Source of the DNA: Paenibacillus kyungheensis
GTDB lineage: Bacteria > Bacillota > Bacilli > Paenibacillales > Paenibacillaceae
Reading direction: 5' to 3'
Assembly: GCF_028606985.1 (NCBI RefSeq)
Contig: NZ_CP117416.1
Span: 375,501-439,500, forward strand
DNA length: 64,000 nucleotides
Under the pieces are notes generated by a model. It did not search any database. It was not told where the DNA came from and saw only the letters and a list, made by a program, of their open reading frames with translations. Position 1 is the stretch's first letter, and each line of letters starts with the position of its first letter. Positions 56,258 through 64,000 of this stretch are shown in pieces. The position numbers and the translations under genes were made by a program.

Positions 56258-56295
56258 TCAGGCACAGCGTTCGTATTAGAGACGCTGTGCCTGAT
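56258..56295. terminator. Convergent hairpin overlapping the 3' end of the TatD gene
   Basis: ATCAGGCACAGCGT pairs with ACGCTGTGCCTGAT. The right arm is inside the last codons of the minus-strand TatD-like gene (stop at 56276-56278). T tract weak on both sides. Confidence 0.65.
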
Positions 56296-57094
56296 TTGGT
56301 GTGTAAAATGATAATGTATTTAGATAGATCAAGTGGCGAGCTTCTTGCTCTGATATCTGCTGAATCTTAGCCCATTCAGAACAGACAGTAGCAGTCATAG
56401 ACGGATGAGTCATTTGTCCGGCAAAAGAACCTTCAAATGGCCACGGGCCGTCCGTCTCAGCCATCACCAGATGAGTAGGATATAGTGTAGCCAATTGCTG
56501 AATTTCCGGTTCATACTGAATATCTGGCGTAAACGAAATATAATAACCTTTGGCTATCATGCGATTAATCGTAGCAGGATATCCTTTGAACCAGTGAAAA
56601 TGAGCTTGAGTGATACCATAGTGTTCTAAAAGATCACAGACGATCTCTGCATCTTCATAGACAGCATGTAAAATAACAGGCTTGTCATAAGCGGCAGCAA
56701 GTTGTAGTAAAGCAGACAATACATCGATATACCCTTGTTCATCTAATTGGTCACCACGTTCTACTGCTTCTTGTCGCAAGTAATACGGTAATCCAATCTC
56801 ACCAATCGCTACTATATTATCAATACGTTGCTTTATCCATACCAATAACGTCTCAAGCTCCTGCGAGCCGGGTAAAGGCTGTTCTGGATGATACCCGTAA
56901 GCGGGACGAACGATAGACGGGTATTGTTGAGCCAGCTTCTCATTACGCTGACAGGAAGGTAGATTCATGGAGACTGTAATTAGCGACTGGATATGGTGTT
57001 CTGGAAGGGAGTGAATGATTCGCTCAATCTGTTGATCTTGATATTGATCCAGATGGATATGGCTATCGATAAGCGTAGCATAGACAGGCTTCAT
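56276..57094 (-). CDS. TatD-family metal-dependent hydrolase
   Basis: 272 residues. IDSHIHLDQY gives the two metal His, AIGEIGLPYY the Glu, VILHAVYEDA and FHWFKGYP further His ligands, and MAETDGPW the catalytic Asp, so all TatD positions are there. Known TatD enzymes are DNases, but this member sits last in a TPP-riboswitch-controlled thiamin-precursor operon and overlaps the ABC ATPase stop (ATGA). A role in hydrolysing a pyrimidine derivative, in place of YlmB, is possible (inference). Confidence 0.9.
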   Translation of the reverse strand: MKPVYATLIDSHIHLDQYQDQQIERIIHSLPEHHIQSLITVSMNLPSCQRNEKLAQQYPSIVRPAYGYHPEQPLPGSQELETLLVWIKQRIDNIVAIGEIGLPYYLRQEAVERGDQLDEQGYIDVLSALLQLAAAYDKPVILHAVYEDAEIVCDLLEHYGITQAHFHWFKGYPATINRMIAKGYYISFTPDIQYEPEIQQLATLYPTHLVMAETDGPWPFEGSFAGQMTHPSMTATVCSEWAKIQQISEQEARHLIYLNTLSFYTPNQAQRL

Positions 57095-57912
57095 GATTGA
57101 TCACCTTCATGGGTATCACGCATTGCATTCATCAATTGTCTGCGTAGAGCAATAAATTGCGGATCATCGGTAATCTCTTCTCGTCTTGGACGAGGAAAAG
57201 GAACCACAATATTATGCAGTACTTTAGCAGGACGACGAGATAGTACATAGATTCGATCTGAAAGTAGTAATGCTTCTTCAATATGATGAGTGACAAAAAT
57301 AACCGAGCGTCTATTTTCTTCCCAAATGTTCAACAACCATGATTGCATCTCACTGCGTGTAAAAGCATCTAACGCACTAAAAGGCTCATCCAGACATAGA
57401 AGATCACGAGGTCCTAGCAAAGCTCTTAAAAACGCAACCCGTTGTTGCATCCCGCCAGATAATGTATGAGGATAAGATGATGCAAAACCACCCAGTCCAA
57501 CTTTATCCAGCCATTGTCTGGCTAATTCTAATGATTCTTTGCGTGGTAATCCTGCTACTTCGCGCGCCAAAATAACATTATCTTCAATCGTACGCCACGG
57601 CATCAAAGCAGGTTGTTGTGGCATATAACCGCTCAATCCTTTACGACCGGTTATATTTTGTCCGTCCAAAAGGACTTGTCCTTGATCGGGAAGCACCACA
57701 CCACCGATCATTTGCAAAAGCGTACTTTTACCGGAACCAGAAGGGCCGATAATGGATACAAATTCACCTTGCTCTACATGCAGGGAAATGTCTTGTAGCA
57801 CATGTAACGATTGCTTGCCCTGTGTAAAAGATTTGCTAATCCCTTGTAATGCTAAAAGTGGAGTAGAGTTGTTCACCGATAAAGTTGTATGTTGAGGTTT
57901 ATTTAGCGACAT
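57091..57912 (-). CDS. thiZ: ABC transporter ATPase for thiamin pyrimidine precursor (ThiZ-like)
   Basis: 273 residues from ATG 57912 with AAAGGAGG upstream; overlaps the permease end by 14 nt. Walker A GPSGSGKS, signature LSGGMQQR, Walker B LLCLDEP and the switch His (FVTHH) are complete. It belongs to the SsuB/TauB/ThiZ branch. Together with ThiX and ThiY it would import hydroxymethylpyrimidine or formylaminopyrimidine. Identity as ThiZ rests on the riboswitch and neighbours. Confidence 0.88.
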   Translation of the reverse strand: MSLNKPQHTTLSVNNSTPLLALQGISKSFTQGKQSLHVLQDISLHVEQGEFVSIIGPSGSGKSTLLQMIGGVVLPDQGQVLLDGQNITGRKGLSGYMPQQPALMPWRTIEDNVILAREVAGLPRKESLELARQWLDKVGLGGFASSYPHTLSGGMQQRVAFLRALLGPRDLLCLDEPFSALDAFTRSEMQSWLLNIWEENRRSVIFVTHHIEEALLLSDRIYVLSRRPAKVLHNIVVPFPRPRREEITDDPQFIALRRQLMNAMRDTHEGDQS

Positions 57913-58705
57913 CTTTAGAACCTCCTTTGACAGCACGATGTTGTGCAGGGTGATGCCAGCGAACACACCATTTTTCAATCATATTGATTAGCATAAATAA
58001 CATAAGACTGATCACTACAACTACCAGTATCGCTAAAAACATATGGTCGGTGCGAAAAGCTGATTTTTGCAACATCATATAATAGCCAATCCCTTCACTA
58101 CTGCTAATCCATTCAGCGATAATAGCGCCCATCACACTATACGTTGCAGCAATTTTAACTCCAGAAAAGATCGAAGGTAAGCTAAAAGGTAATTCTAATT
58201 TCCAAAAGATTTGATTTTTAGAAGCTCCGATCATTTGCATATAATTAAGCATTGTACGATCGGTAGTAGCCAGTCCGCTCAGCGCCGCAATGGTCACCGG
58301 GAAAAAGCACACCAGAATAATAACAATTAATTTGGACAATATCCCAAATCCGAACCAGATAACGAGTAGTGGCCCCAGAGCAATCGTAGGGATATTTTGA
58401 CTCAAGATCAATAATGGATACAATGCAGAACGTAGAAAAGGAATATAATGAAGCACGCCTGCGACCAGTAATCCAAAAGCAACGCCTATACTAAAACCGG
58501 ATAGTGTCAATTTTAACGTCGCCCATGTGTGCAAACCCAGTCGGTCTTTCTCACTCCATGCTTCATGTCCAATCAATGCAGGGCTAGGAAGAATCCATGT
58601 CTCAATATGGAATAGACTGGTTGCCAGTTGCCAGATAATCAGTAATAAAACAACCGCCCCGAGGGGCGGCCATAGCCTGTTCCACCATGTATTCATCGTA
58701 GACAT
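57899..58705 (-). CDS. thiX: ABC transporter permease (ThiX-like)
   Basis: 268 residues, six membrane helices, with the EAA loop around GASKNQIFWKLELPFSLPSIFSG. Same branch as SsuC/TauC permeases. Its ATG overlaps the stop of the thiamin-binding protein gene (TAATG). Forms the channel of the thiamin-precursor importer. Confidence 0.88.
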   Translation of the reverse strand: MSTMNTWWNRLWPPLGAVVLLLIIWQLATSLFHIETWILPSPALIGHEAWSEKDRLGLHTWATLKLTLSGFSIGVAFGLLVAGVLHYIPFLRSALYPLLILSQNIPTIALGPLLVIWFGFGILSKLIVIILVCFFPVTIAALSGLATTDRTMLNYMQMIGASKNQIFWKLELPFSLPSIFSGVKIAATYSVMGAIIAEWISSSEGIGYYMMLQKSAFRTDHMFLAILVVVVISLMLFMLINMIEKWCVRWHHPAQHRAVKGGSKDVAK

Positions 58706-59004
58706 TAGCGGTACTTCTCGGTTAATCCATCCATACTGATTCCGGTTGGACTATGAGCAATTTTGATCTGAGAAATAATACTCGGGCTTCCTTTTTCCAC
58801 TAACGCTTCGTGCATTTGACGAACCACTTCTAACAATTCGCTAAGTTCGCCTTCCATCGTGGTCTCAAGTGGATGCACTTCATATTTCACACCGGAGGCT
58901 TGAATCACTTCTATTGCCCGGTCGACATAATCGTAAGAGTTCTCACCAGCTTGAGTTTTGGGAATAACCTGAATACTTAAAAGGGTGTGTGCCATATTAG
59001 TCAT
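58705..59004 (-). CDS. Thiamin-binding YqgV/MTH1187-family protein
   Basis: 99 residues with the ferredoxin-like fold pattern LLSIQVIPKTQ...YEVHPLETTMEGELSELLEVV of the DUF77/MTH1187 family, some of which bind thiamin or its pyrimidine part. It lies between substrate-binding protein and permease in the riboswitch operon; probably a cytoplasmic binding or sensor subunit. Confidence 0.88.
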   Translation of the reverse strand: MTNMAHTLLSIQVIPKTQAGENSYDYVDRAIEVIQASGVKYEVHPLETTMEGELSELLEVVRQMHEALVEKGSPSIISQIKIAHSPTGISMDGLTEKYR

Positions 59005-59019
59005 CTCCTTATGTTCTAT

Positions 59020-60057
59020 TTATGATTTGGTGGCTTCAGGTAAATAATCGTTTGTATACGCTTTGGTTGCATCTAACGGTTTGTCTAACAACTTCTGCTT
59101 GAACATCCAATCGGCATAACCTTCCCAGACCGATTGTTTTTGCTCGCCCCAGCGTTTGGCATCATCTTGATAACGTGGAGATAACCATTTTTGGCTAGCT
59201 TTGACCAGTGCAGGATCAAGATCAGGTACTGCTTTGAGCAATATATCTGCCGATTCATCGGGATGAGCGATTGCATATTCATATCCTTTACTGGTTGCCG
59301 CCATAAATGATTTCACAAGTGCAGGATCGGTAGCGATCTGCTTCTCATTGGTTACGATAACAGGTGTATAATAATCTAATTTATCGGAATAATCTTTTAC
59401 ATATAACATATCTAATGGTTGTCCGCGAAGTTCTGCTTCAATTCCTGTCCATCCATAGAATATCCATGCAAAGTCGATTCCTTTTTGTACAGCTGTAAAA
59501 TAATCGGCATTACCGATATTAACACTTTTGACTTTGCTAACATCGCCACCGTCGGTATCCATAATTGATTTCATAACGGCTTCTTCAACAGGCGATCCCC
59601 ATGCACCATAGGATTTGCCTTCCATATCTTTAGGGCTTTTGATTCCGCGATCTGTAGGAGCGGCAAAGCCAGATGTATTATGCTGGATAACTGCCGCGAG
59701 TGACACTAAAGGCACTCCTTGTACACGCGCTTGAGTCACACTTTCCTGATAACTGATTCCAAAAGGCACTTCACCAGAAGCGACCATCGTATCTGCTCCA
59801 CCTTGACCGGGAGCAATAATTTCGACGTTTAATCCTGCTTCTTTATAATAGCCCTGTGCTTGGGCAACATATAAGCCAGTATGATTCGTATTTGGTGTCC
59901 AGTCGAGTACGACTTTCACATCTTTAAGGGCAGATGTTGATCCTGCTTGATTGGCTGTATTGCTTGTACTTGTTGCTGAACCACATGCAGTTGTGATCCA
60001 CAATAAACCTACCATTAACCATGGTAAGCTTTGACGCCACCTTTTTTGAGTTCTCAT
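59020..60057 (-). CDS. thiY: ABC substrate-binding lipoprotein, NMT1/THI5-like (ThiY)
   Basis: 345 residues; ATG 60057 lies 9 nt after AAGAAGG, preferred over two ATGs inside the spacer. Lipoprotein signal with lipobox TTAC near residue 24-27. LKDVKVVLDWTPNTNHTGLYVAQAQGYY is the NMT1/THI5 signature of HMP-precursor binding proteins. It catches the pyrimidine precursor outside and delivers it to ThiX/ThiZ. First gene after the riboswitch. Confidence 0.92.
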   Translation of the reverse strand: MRTQKRWRQSLPWLMVGLLWITTACGSATSTSNTANQAGSTSALKDVKVVLDWTPNTNHTGLYVAQAQGYYKEAGLNVEIIAPGQGGADTMVASGEVPFGISYQESVTQARVQGVPLVSLAAVIQHNTSGFAAPTDRGIKSPKDMEGKSYGAWGSPVEEAVMKSIMDTDGGDVSKVKSVNIGNADYFTAVQKGIDFAWIFYGWTGIEAELRGQPLDMLYVKDYSDKLDYYTPVIVTNEKQIATDPALVKSFMAATSKGYEYAIAHPDESADILLKAVPDLDPALVKASQKWLSPRYQDDAKRWGEQKQSVWEGYADWMFKQKLLDKPLDATKAYTNDYLPEATKS

Positions 60058-60119
60058 TACCATCATCCTTCTTTCTTCTAGCTCAAATAGTCAATCCTGT
60101 AGTACTGGATAAAAGGCAT

Positions 60120-60142
60120 AAAAAAAACGCCCCCATCGGGAC
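60120..60142 (-). terminator. Attenuator terminator of the TPP riboswitch
   Basis: On the minus strand CGTCCC-GATG-GGGGCG is followed by seven T. It lies ~45 nt after the aptamer and ~60 nt before thiY, so TPP binding should favour transcription termination. Confidence 0.82.
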
Positions 60143-60188
60143 GACATAGGTGCAATTATAAGCTAGAGTACAGCATATAACGACTTGT

Positions 60189-60280
60189 TACTTTCCTACG
60201 CTGGCATTATCCAGATCAGGTATAAGGGTCTGTATTTATCACAATACACTCTCAGCCAGTTGCAACTAGCTCCCCTGTAC
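60189..60280 (-). promoter_or_regulatory. TPP riboswitch (THI element)
   Basis: Read on the minus strand, the segment has the canonical blocks: GGGGAGC near the start, CTGAGAG (pyrimidine pocket), GACCCTTATACCTGATCTGG (pyrophosphate sensor) and AATGCCAGCGTAGG. It binds thiamin pyrophosphate and controls the importer operon at 56276-60057. The rest of the interval 60281-60526 is AT-rich and holds promoters in both directions that I cannot place exactly. Confidence 0.96.
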
Positions 60281-60526
60281 ATATGCGGTTTTTTTACATT
60301 GTAATTATAGACCAGAGGGTATCAACTGTCCAGTAAAGAGAATGCGGTGTCATCAGCAAAAGACAGTGTATTTCGGTTCAGTCTCGCTGTCTAAGGGTAT
60401 TTACATATACGGAAGTTTGTAACTAACAAAAGTTCCATTCAATATTCTTCTATACGTATCGAATAGATATACATAGACATAGATATTGAATACACCCATA
60501 CGTTTATATACAGGAGGAGATTGATC

Positions 60527-60943
60527 ATGAGTAAAACAGCTGAAGAACAAGCGATATTAACTGCATTAGAAGGTAATCCATTTTGTGCACTAGGTACAGT
60601 AGAAAATGACAAACCTAAAGTACGCTACATGGCGCTATATAACGAAGGCTTGAATATTCATCTCGCGACAAACCGCAAAACACATAAAGTCGAAGAGTTA
60701 GAAAAAAATCCGAACTGTTATGTATTGTTGGGTTATGAAAAAGGCGGCACTAATCAAGTCGTTGAAATCGAAGGTGTAAGTGCTGTATCTACAGACGACG
60801 AATTGAAAAAACGTGTTTGGAAAGAAGAATTTAAAGAATGGTTCTCCGGTCCAGAAGATCCTGATTATGTGATCCTAGATATCAAACCACAAACGATTGA
60901 ATATACAGATCAAGATGGTAACAAAAAAACGTGGACTGCGTAA
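60527..60943 (+). CDS. Pyridoxamine-5'-phosphate-oxidase-like flavin-binding protein (general stress protein 26 type)
   Basis: 138 residues from ATG 60527, AGGAGG at 9 nt; TTG at 60521 is less likely. The split-barrel pattern FCALGTVENDKPKVRYMALYNEGLNIHLATNRKTHK with NPNCYVLLGY is that of the PNPOx-like family of stress proteins. It probably binds FMN or F420-type flavin or haem; reaction unknown. Monocistronic. Confidence 0.9.
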   Translation: MSKTAEEQAILTALEGNPFCALGTVENDKPKVRYMALYNEGLNIHLATNRKTHKVEELEKNPNCYVLLGYEKGGTNQVVEIEGVSAVSTDDELKKRVWKEEFKEWFSGPEDPDYVILDIKPQTIEYTDQDGNKKTWTA

Positions 60944-60989
60944 TCTGATACAACTTTAATGGTTTAAGATAGCAGTTATCACATAAATG

Positions 60990-61047
60990 ACTCGGAATTT
61001 GAAATTTGCGAAACAAGAGAAATGAATGCAAAATTCAAATTCCGAGT
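60990..61047 (+). terminator. Terminator after the stress protein gene
   Basis: ACTCGGAATTTGAA and TTCAAATTCCGAGT pair as a long stem with an inner extension (ATTTGC/GCAAAAT), followed by TTTTTT at 61047-61052. Confidence 0.9.
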
Positions 61048-61237
61048 TTTTTCGTCTTTATTTTTCCATAAAAAGGATAAAATAGGTACTTGAGGAACTT
61101 GATAAGGTATACTCAAATAAGGTATAAAAAGGTATATAGAAATATTTTATAGACTAACCTGTAAAATGACGATGATGGAATAAAATGAAAGTCTCATTGA
61201 TAGCAAGATATAAGGAAATATACTGGAGGTGGTTTCC

Positions 61238-61414
61238 TTGAACTTAAAACAAATAGAACAACAGATTGAGCAGGAACGCCGCATATTGAACCAGATGGCA
61301 GAAGAACATGGGATGCGCGATTATCGTGTGTTAGACCAATCAGAACAATTAGATCGAATTTTAGATATGTATTTTCAATATAAAGATCGAAATACTAATT
61401 TTTTAACTCCTTAA
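61238..61414 (+). CDS. Spo0E-like sporulation regulatory protein, copy 2
   Basis: 58 residues from TTG 61238, 8 nt after GGAGG. MRDYRVLDQSEQLDRILDMY matches the Spo0E-family phosphatase motif and aligns with copy 1 at 33715 (same RVLDQS core, same TTG start, same ribosome binding site spacing). Acts on Spo0A~P or a related receiver. Confidence 0.87.
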   Translation: MNLKQIEQQIEQERRILNQMAEEHGMRDYRVLDQSEQLDRILDMYFQYKDRNTNFLTP

Positions 61415-61746
61415 TCTCAATGAGTTATTATTTATGAAAAGAAACATGACACAATCATGTAAATTATAGAATTTTTCGCAAAATAAATCTTATTTTCATA
61501 AAAAATAGAACTAATAACCCTTCAAATATATCAGCTGATAGTATACAATTCTATCATGCGTTTCTTTTGGTAGCCTTTTTACTATTTATCTGCCTACTCT
61601 AAATCATAATTTCCAATATGATTTTTTTAAAATCAGCATGTTAAGTACATTGTCACTGCTTGTTCATGCTGTTATACATATAGGGCGTAGAGATAAATAG
61701 GAAAAGGTCAAGCAAATGCGAATATATTTGGGAGGGGTTTTTTATT
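61415..61746. other. AT-rich intergenic region, no gene seen
   Basis: 332 bp between the spo0E-like gene and the 5'-nucleotidase. It probably contains the nucleotidase promoter; no clear consensus pair found. GGGAGGGG at 61730-61737 is the ribosome binding site for the TTG start at 61747. Confidence 0.5.
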
Positions 61747-64000
61747 TTGAACTTGGGAAACAAAACATTTAAAAAAGCAATTACTGTCATCGCAGCTCTG
61801 CAATTGTTTGCAGTGTCGGCAGTTCCTGCTTTTGCAGCCGAAGCCACTTCTTCTGAATCTACCGTAAAATTACGTTTGTTGGAGACAACAGATATTCATG
61901 TGAACGTAATGAACTATGATTATTATTCAGATGCAGCGACAGATCAATATGGATATGCCAAAACAGCGACATTGATCAAAAATGCGCGTGCAGAAGCCAA
62001 AAACAGTGTATTGATCGATAATGGTGATCTATTACAAGGTAATCCGCTAGGTGACTATGTAGCCAAAGTTGATCCTTTAAAAGCAGGCGAAGTTCACCCT
62101 GTCTACAAAGCGATGAACCAATTGGGTTATGATGCAGGAAATATCGGTAACCATGAATTTAACTATGGTCTGGATTTCTTGGGTAACGCTCTCAAAGGCG
62201 CTAACTTCCCTTATGTGAATGCTAATATTTATACAGATGATGGCACAGGTTCAGGTGAGAAAAACTACTTTACTCCTTATTTGATTTTGGATAAAGAAGT
62301 CACTGATGAAAGTGGAGCTAAACATACGATTAAAGTAGGTGTTATCGGCTTCGTACCACCACAAGTAATGCAATGGGATAGCGCAAACTTGTCGGGGAAA
62401 GTGGTTGCTAAAGATATCGTTGAAACAGCGAACAAATTTATTCCACAAATGAAAGCAGAAGGCGCAGATATTATTATTGCAGTGCCACATTCTGGCTTTG
62501 AAGATATTCCTCAGACTGAATTGATGGAAAACTCTGTATTGTACTTGAGCAAAGTGCCAGGTATCGATGCGATTATGTTCGGACATGCACACAAAGTATT
62601 CCCTAGTGCTGATTTCGCTGGTAAAACAGGCGTGGATCTAGAAAAAGGAACAATCAATGGCGTTCCTTCAGTAGAGCCAGGTTTCTGGGGCGATCACCTG
62701 GGAATTATTGATCTTGAACTAAAACAACAAGGCGACAAATGGACAGTCTCTGATTCTAAAGTAGAAGCTCGTCCAATCTATGATACTGCTACCAAAAAAG
62801 CATTGGTTGATGCAGATCAAGGTGTAGTCGATTCTGTATACAAAGAACACGAAGAAACGCTAGGATATATTCGTGGACCTGTTGGTGAATCTACTGCTCG
62901 TATCACCAGTTACTTTGCACTGGTAGAAGATGATCCATCGATCCAAATCGTAACCAACGCTCAAAAATGGTACTTGGAGAAACAACTTCAAGGGACAGAA
63001 TATGAGAACTTACCTATTCTTTCTGCAGGCGCTCCATTCAAAGCAGGTGGACGTTCAGGAGCAAGTTATTACACAGATATTCCCGCAGGCACGATAGCTA
63101 TCAAAAATGTATCTGACCTTTATGTATATCCAAATACAGTTCATGCTGTGCTTGTCAATGGAGCAGAAGTGAAAAACTGGTTGGAATGGTCAGCAGGACA
63201 ATTCAATCAAATCGATCCAGCCAAATCAGGCGAGCAAGCGTTAATCAATATGGACTTCCCAACGTATAACTTTGATGTTATCGATGGAGTTACTTACCAA
63301 ATTGATGTCACACAACCACCGAAATACGATGCAAAAGGTGCTGTTCTAAACGCATCTTCTAACCGTATTGTGAACTTGCAATTTAACGGTAAAGCTATCG
63401 ATCCTGAGCAAAAATTTGTAGTAGCTACAAATAACTACCGTGCTTCTTCGTCCAAATTGGCGAATCCAGATGGCAAACGTATTATTCTGGCTGCACCAGA
63501 CGAGAACCGTCAAGTAATTATCGATTATATTCGTGAAAACAAAACAATCAATCCGGCTGCTGATGGTAACTGGTCACTTGCACCAATCAAAGGCAACCCA
63601 ACAGTAACATTCAACACTTCTCCAAAAGCAAAAGACGCATTGTCTAGTGCCAAAGCAGTTGCAGGAGCAGATCCAATTGCTTATGTAGGAGAAGCAGCAG
63701 ATGGTTTTGCTAAATATTCAATTAATCTTTCTAGCGCAGCAGCAGGTAGCAAGCCAGCCGTAACACCTGCCAAACCGTCCAAACCAGTAATACCAGCGAA
63801 GCCTACCAAACCAACAACGAAGCCGGTTCCAGCACCTAAACCGACAAAACCAGCTGTTGATAAGCCAGCTAAACCTACAGATGAGAAAACCTATATTATC
63901 AAAAAAGGTGATAATCTGTATCGTATTAGTCTGAAATATGGCGTAACATGGGAAGAACTTGCTAAATACAATAAAATTACAGATCCAACGAAGCTTCAAG
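61747..64000 (+). CDS. Secreted bifunctional 5'-nucleotidase/2',3'-cyclic phosphodiesterase with LysM domain (3' end outside window)
   Basis: 751 residues are visible from TTG 61747, still open at the window end. A signal peptide (cleaved near AFAAEA) precedes the metallophosphatase domain: LLETTDIHVN, IDNGDLLQGN, GNHEFNYGLDF and FGHAHK supply the two-metal site. The 5'-nucleotidase C-terminal domain follows (GAPFKAGGRSGASYY, NYRASSSKL), then a Lys/Pro/Thr-rich linker (~675-715) and a LysM domain (from about 716, YIIKKGDNLYRISLKYGVTW) that would bind peptidoglycan. It releases nucleosides from extracellular nucleotides at the cell wall. No longer frame was available upstream. Confidence 0.93.
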   Translation, partial: MNLGNKTFKKAITVIAALQLFAVSAVPAFAAEATSSESTVKLRLLETTDIHVNVMNYDYYSDAATDQYGYAKTATLIKNARAEAKNSVLIDNGDLLQGNPLGDYVAKVDPLKAGEVHPVYKAMNQLGYDAGNIGNHEFNYGLDFLGNALKGANFPYVNANIYTDDGTGSGEKNYFTPYLILDKEVTDESGAKHTIKVGVIGFVPPQVMQWDSANLSGKVVAKDIVETANKFIPQMKAEGADIIIAVPHSGFEDIPQTELMENSVLYLSKVPGIDAIMFGHAHKVFPSADFAGKTGVDLEKGTINGVPSVEPGFWGDHLGIIDLELKQQGDKWTVSDSKVEARPIYDTATKKALVDADQGVVDSVYKEHEETLGYIRGPVGESTARITSYFALVEDDPSIQIVTNAQKWYLEKQLQGTEYENLPILSAGAPFKAGGRSGASYYTDIPAGTIAIKNVSDLYVYPNTVHAVLVNGAEVKNWLEWSAGQFNQIDPAKSGEQALINMDFPTYNFDVIDGVTYQIDVTQPPKYDAKGAVLNASSNRIVNLQFNGKAIDPEQKFVVATNNYRASSSKLANPDGKRIILAAPDENRQVIIDYIRENKTINPAADGNWSLAPIKGNPTVTFNTSPKAKDALSSAKAVAGADPIAYVGEAADGFAKYSINLSSAAAGSKPAVTPAKPSKPVIPAKPTKPTTKPVPAPKPTKPAVDKPAKPTDEKTYIIKKGDNLYRISLKYGVTWEELAKYNKITDPTKLQ

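Overview
The window looks like chromosome of a low-GC, endospore-forming Firmicute, most likely Paenibacillus or a close relative. Evidence: strong AGGAGG ribosome binding sites with frequent TTG starts, two Spo0E-like proteins, a tandem pair of YheC/YheD spore-coat-type ATP-grasp proteins, a CsoR-CopZ-CopA copper regulon and a TPP riboswitch. Species cannot be named from sequence alone. There is no rRNA, tRNA, CRISPR array, intact insertion sequence or prophage.

Bases 1-31400 hold the unusual part. After the 3' end of an M20 amidohydrolase there is a minus-strand set (a 46-aa membrane peptide, a zinc-ribbon membrane protein and a large membrane-anchored protein). Divergent from it is a plus-strand run: a secreted/membrane VWA protein, a 1129-aa FtsZ/tubulin-like GTPase, an 808-aa protein that by eye is a second FtsZ-like protein with its nucleotide motifs lost, a multi-TM VWA protein, a small beta-rich protein, a TRAFAC-type GTPase and a GAP1-like GTPase-associated membrane protein. 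Three copies of one family of long palindromic repeats lie in the gaps around the tubulin-like pair. After two YheC/YheD paralogues and an FAD monooxygenase comes a tight triad: a TerB-N/TerB-C protein, a BrxD-like ATPase and a BrxHI/Lhr-like helicase, without any BREX methyltransferase or PglZ phosphatase. I read this as one or two multi-component NTP-driven systems, one at the membrane and one DNA-directed, whose joint function is unknown. This is the best candidate for an under-described system.

Bases 31400-47500 are mostly ordinary accessory metabolism and signalling: an FAD monooxygenase plus GTP cyclohydrolase II operon with a consensus promoter overlapping a Fur-box-like sequence; a Spo0E-like protein; an aldo/keto reductase; a GntR regulator with a CynX-type transporter; two tandem membrane diguanylate cyclases; a secreted DUF6359-type protein; a four-gene ATP-grasp/DUF350/lipoprotein operon resembling E. 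coli yjf genes; a GT-C glycosyltransferase with a GrpB-like protein; thymidine kinase; and divergent HPt and receiver-only proteins.

Bases 47500-64000 carry the copper regulon with two near-identical palindromic operators, a nitroreductase, an unlisted ~48-aa membrane peptide, a DHA2 drug exporter, a hybrid sensor kinase, a TPP-riboswitch-controlled thiamin-precursor ABC operon that ends in a TatD-type hydrolase, a flavin-binding stress protein, a second Spo0E-like protein, and the 5' part of a secreted 5'-nucleotidase with a LysM domain cut by the window end.
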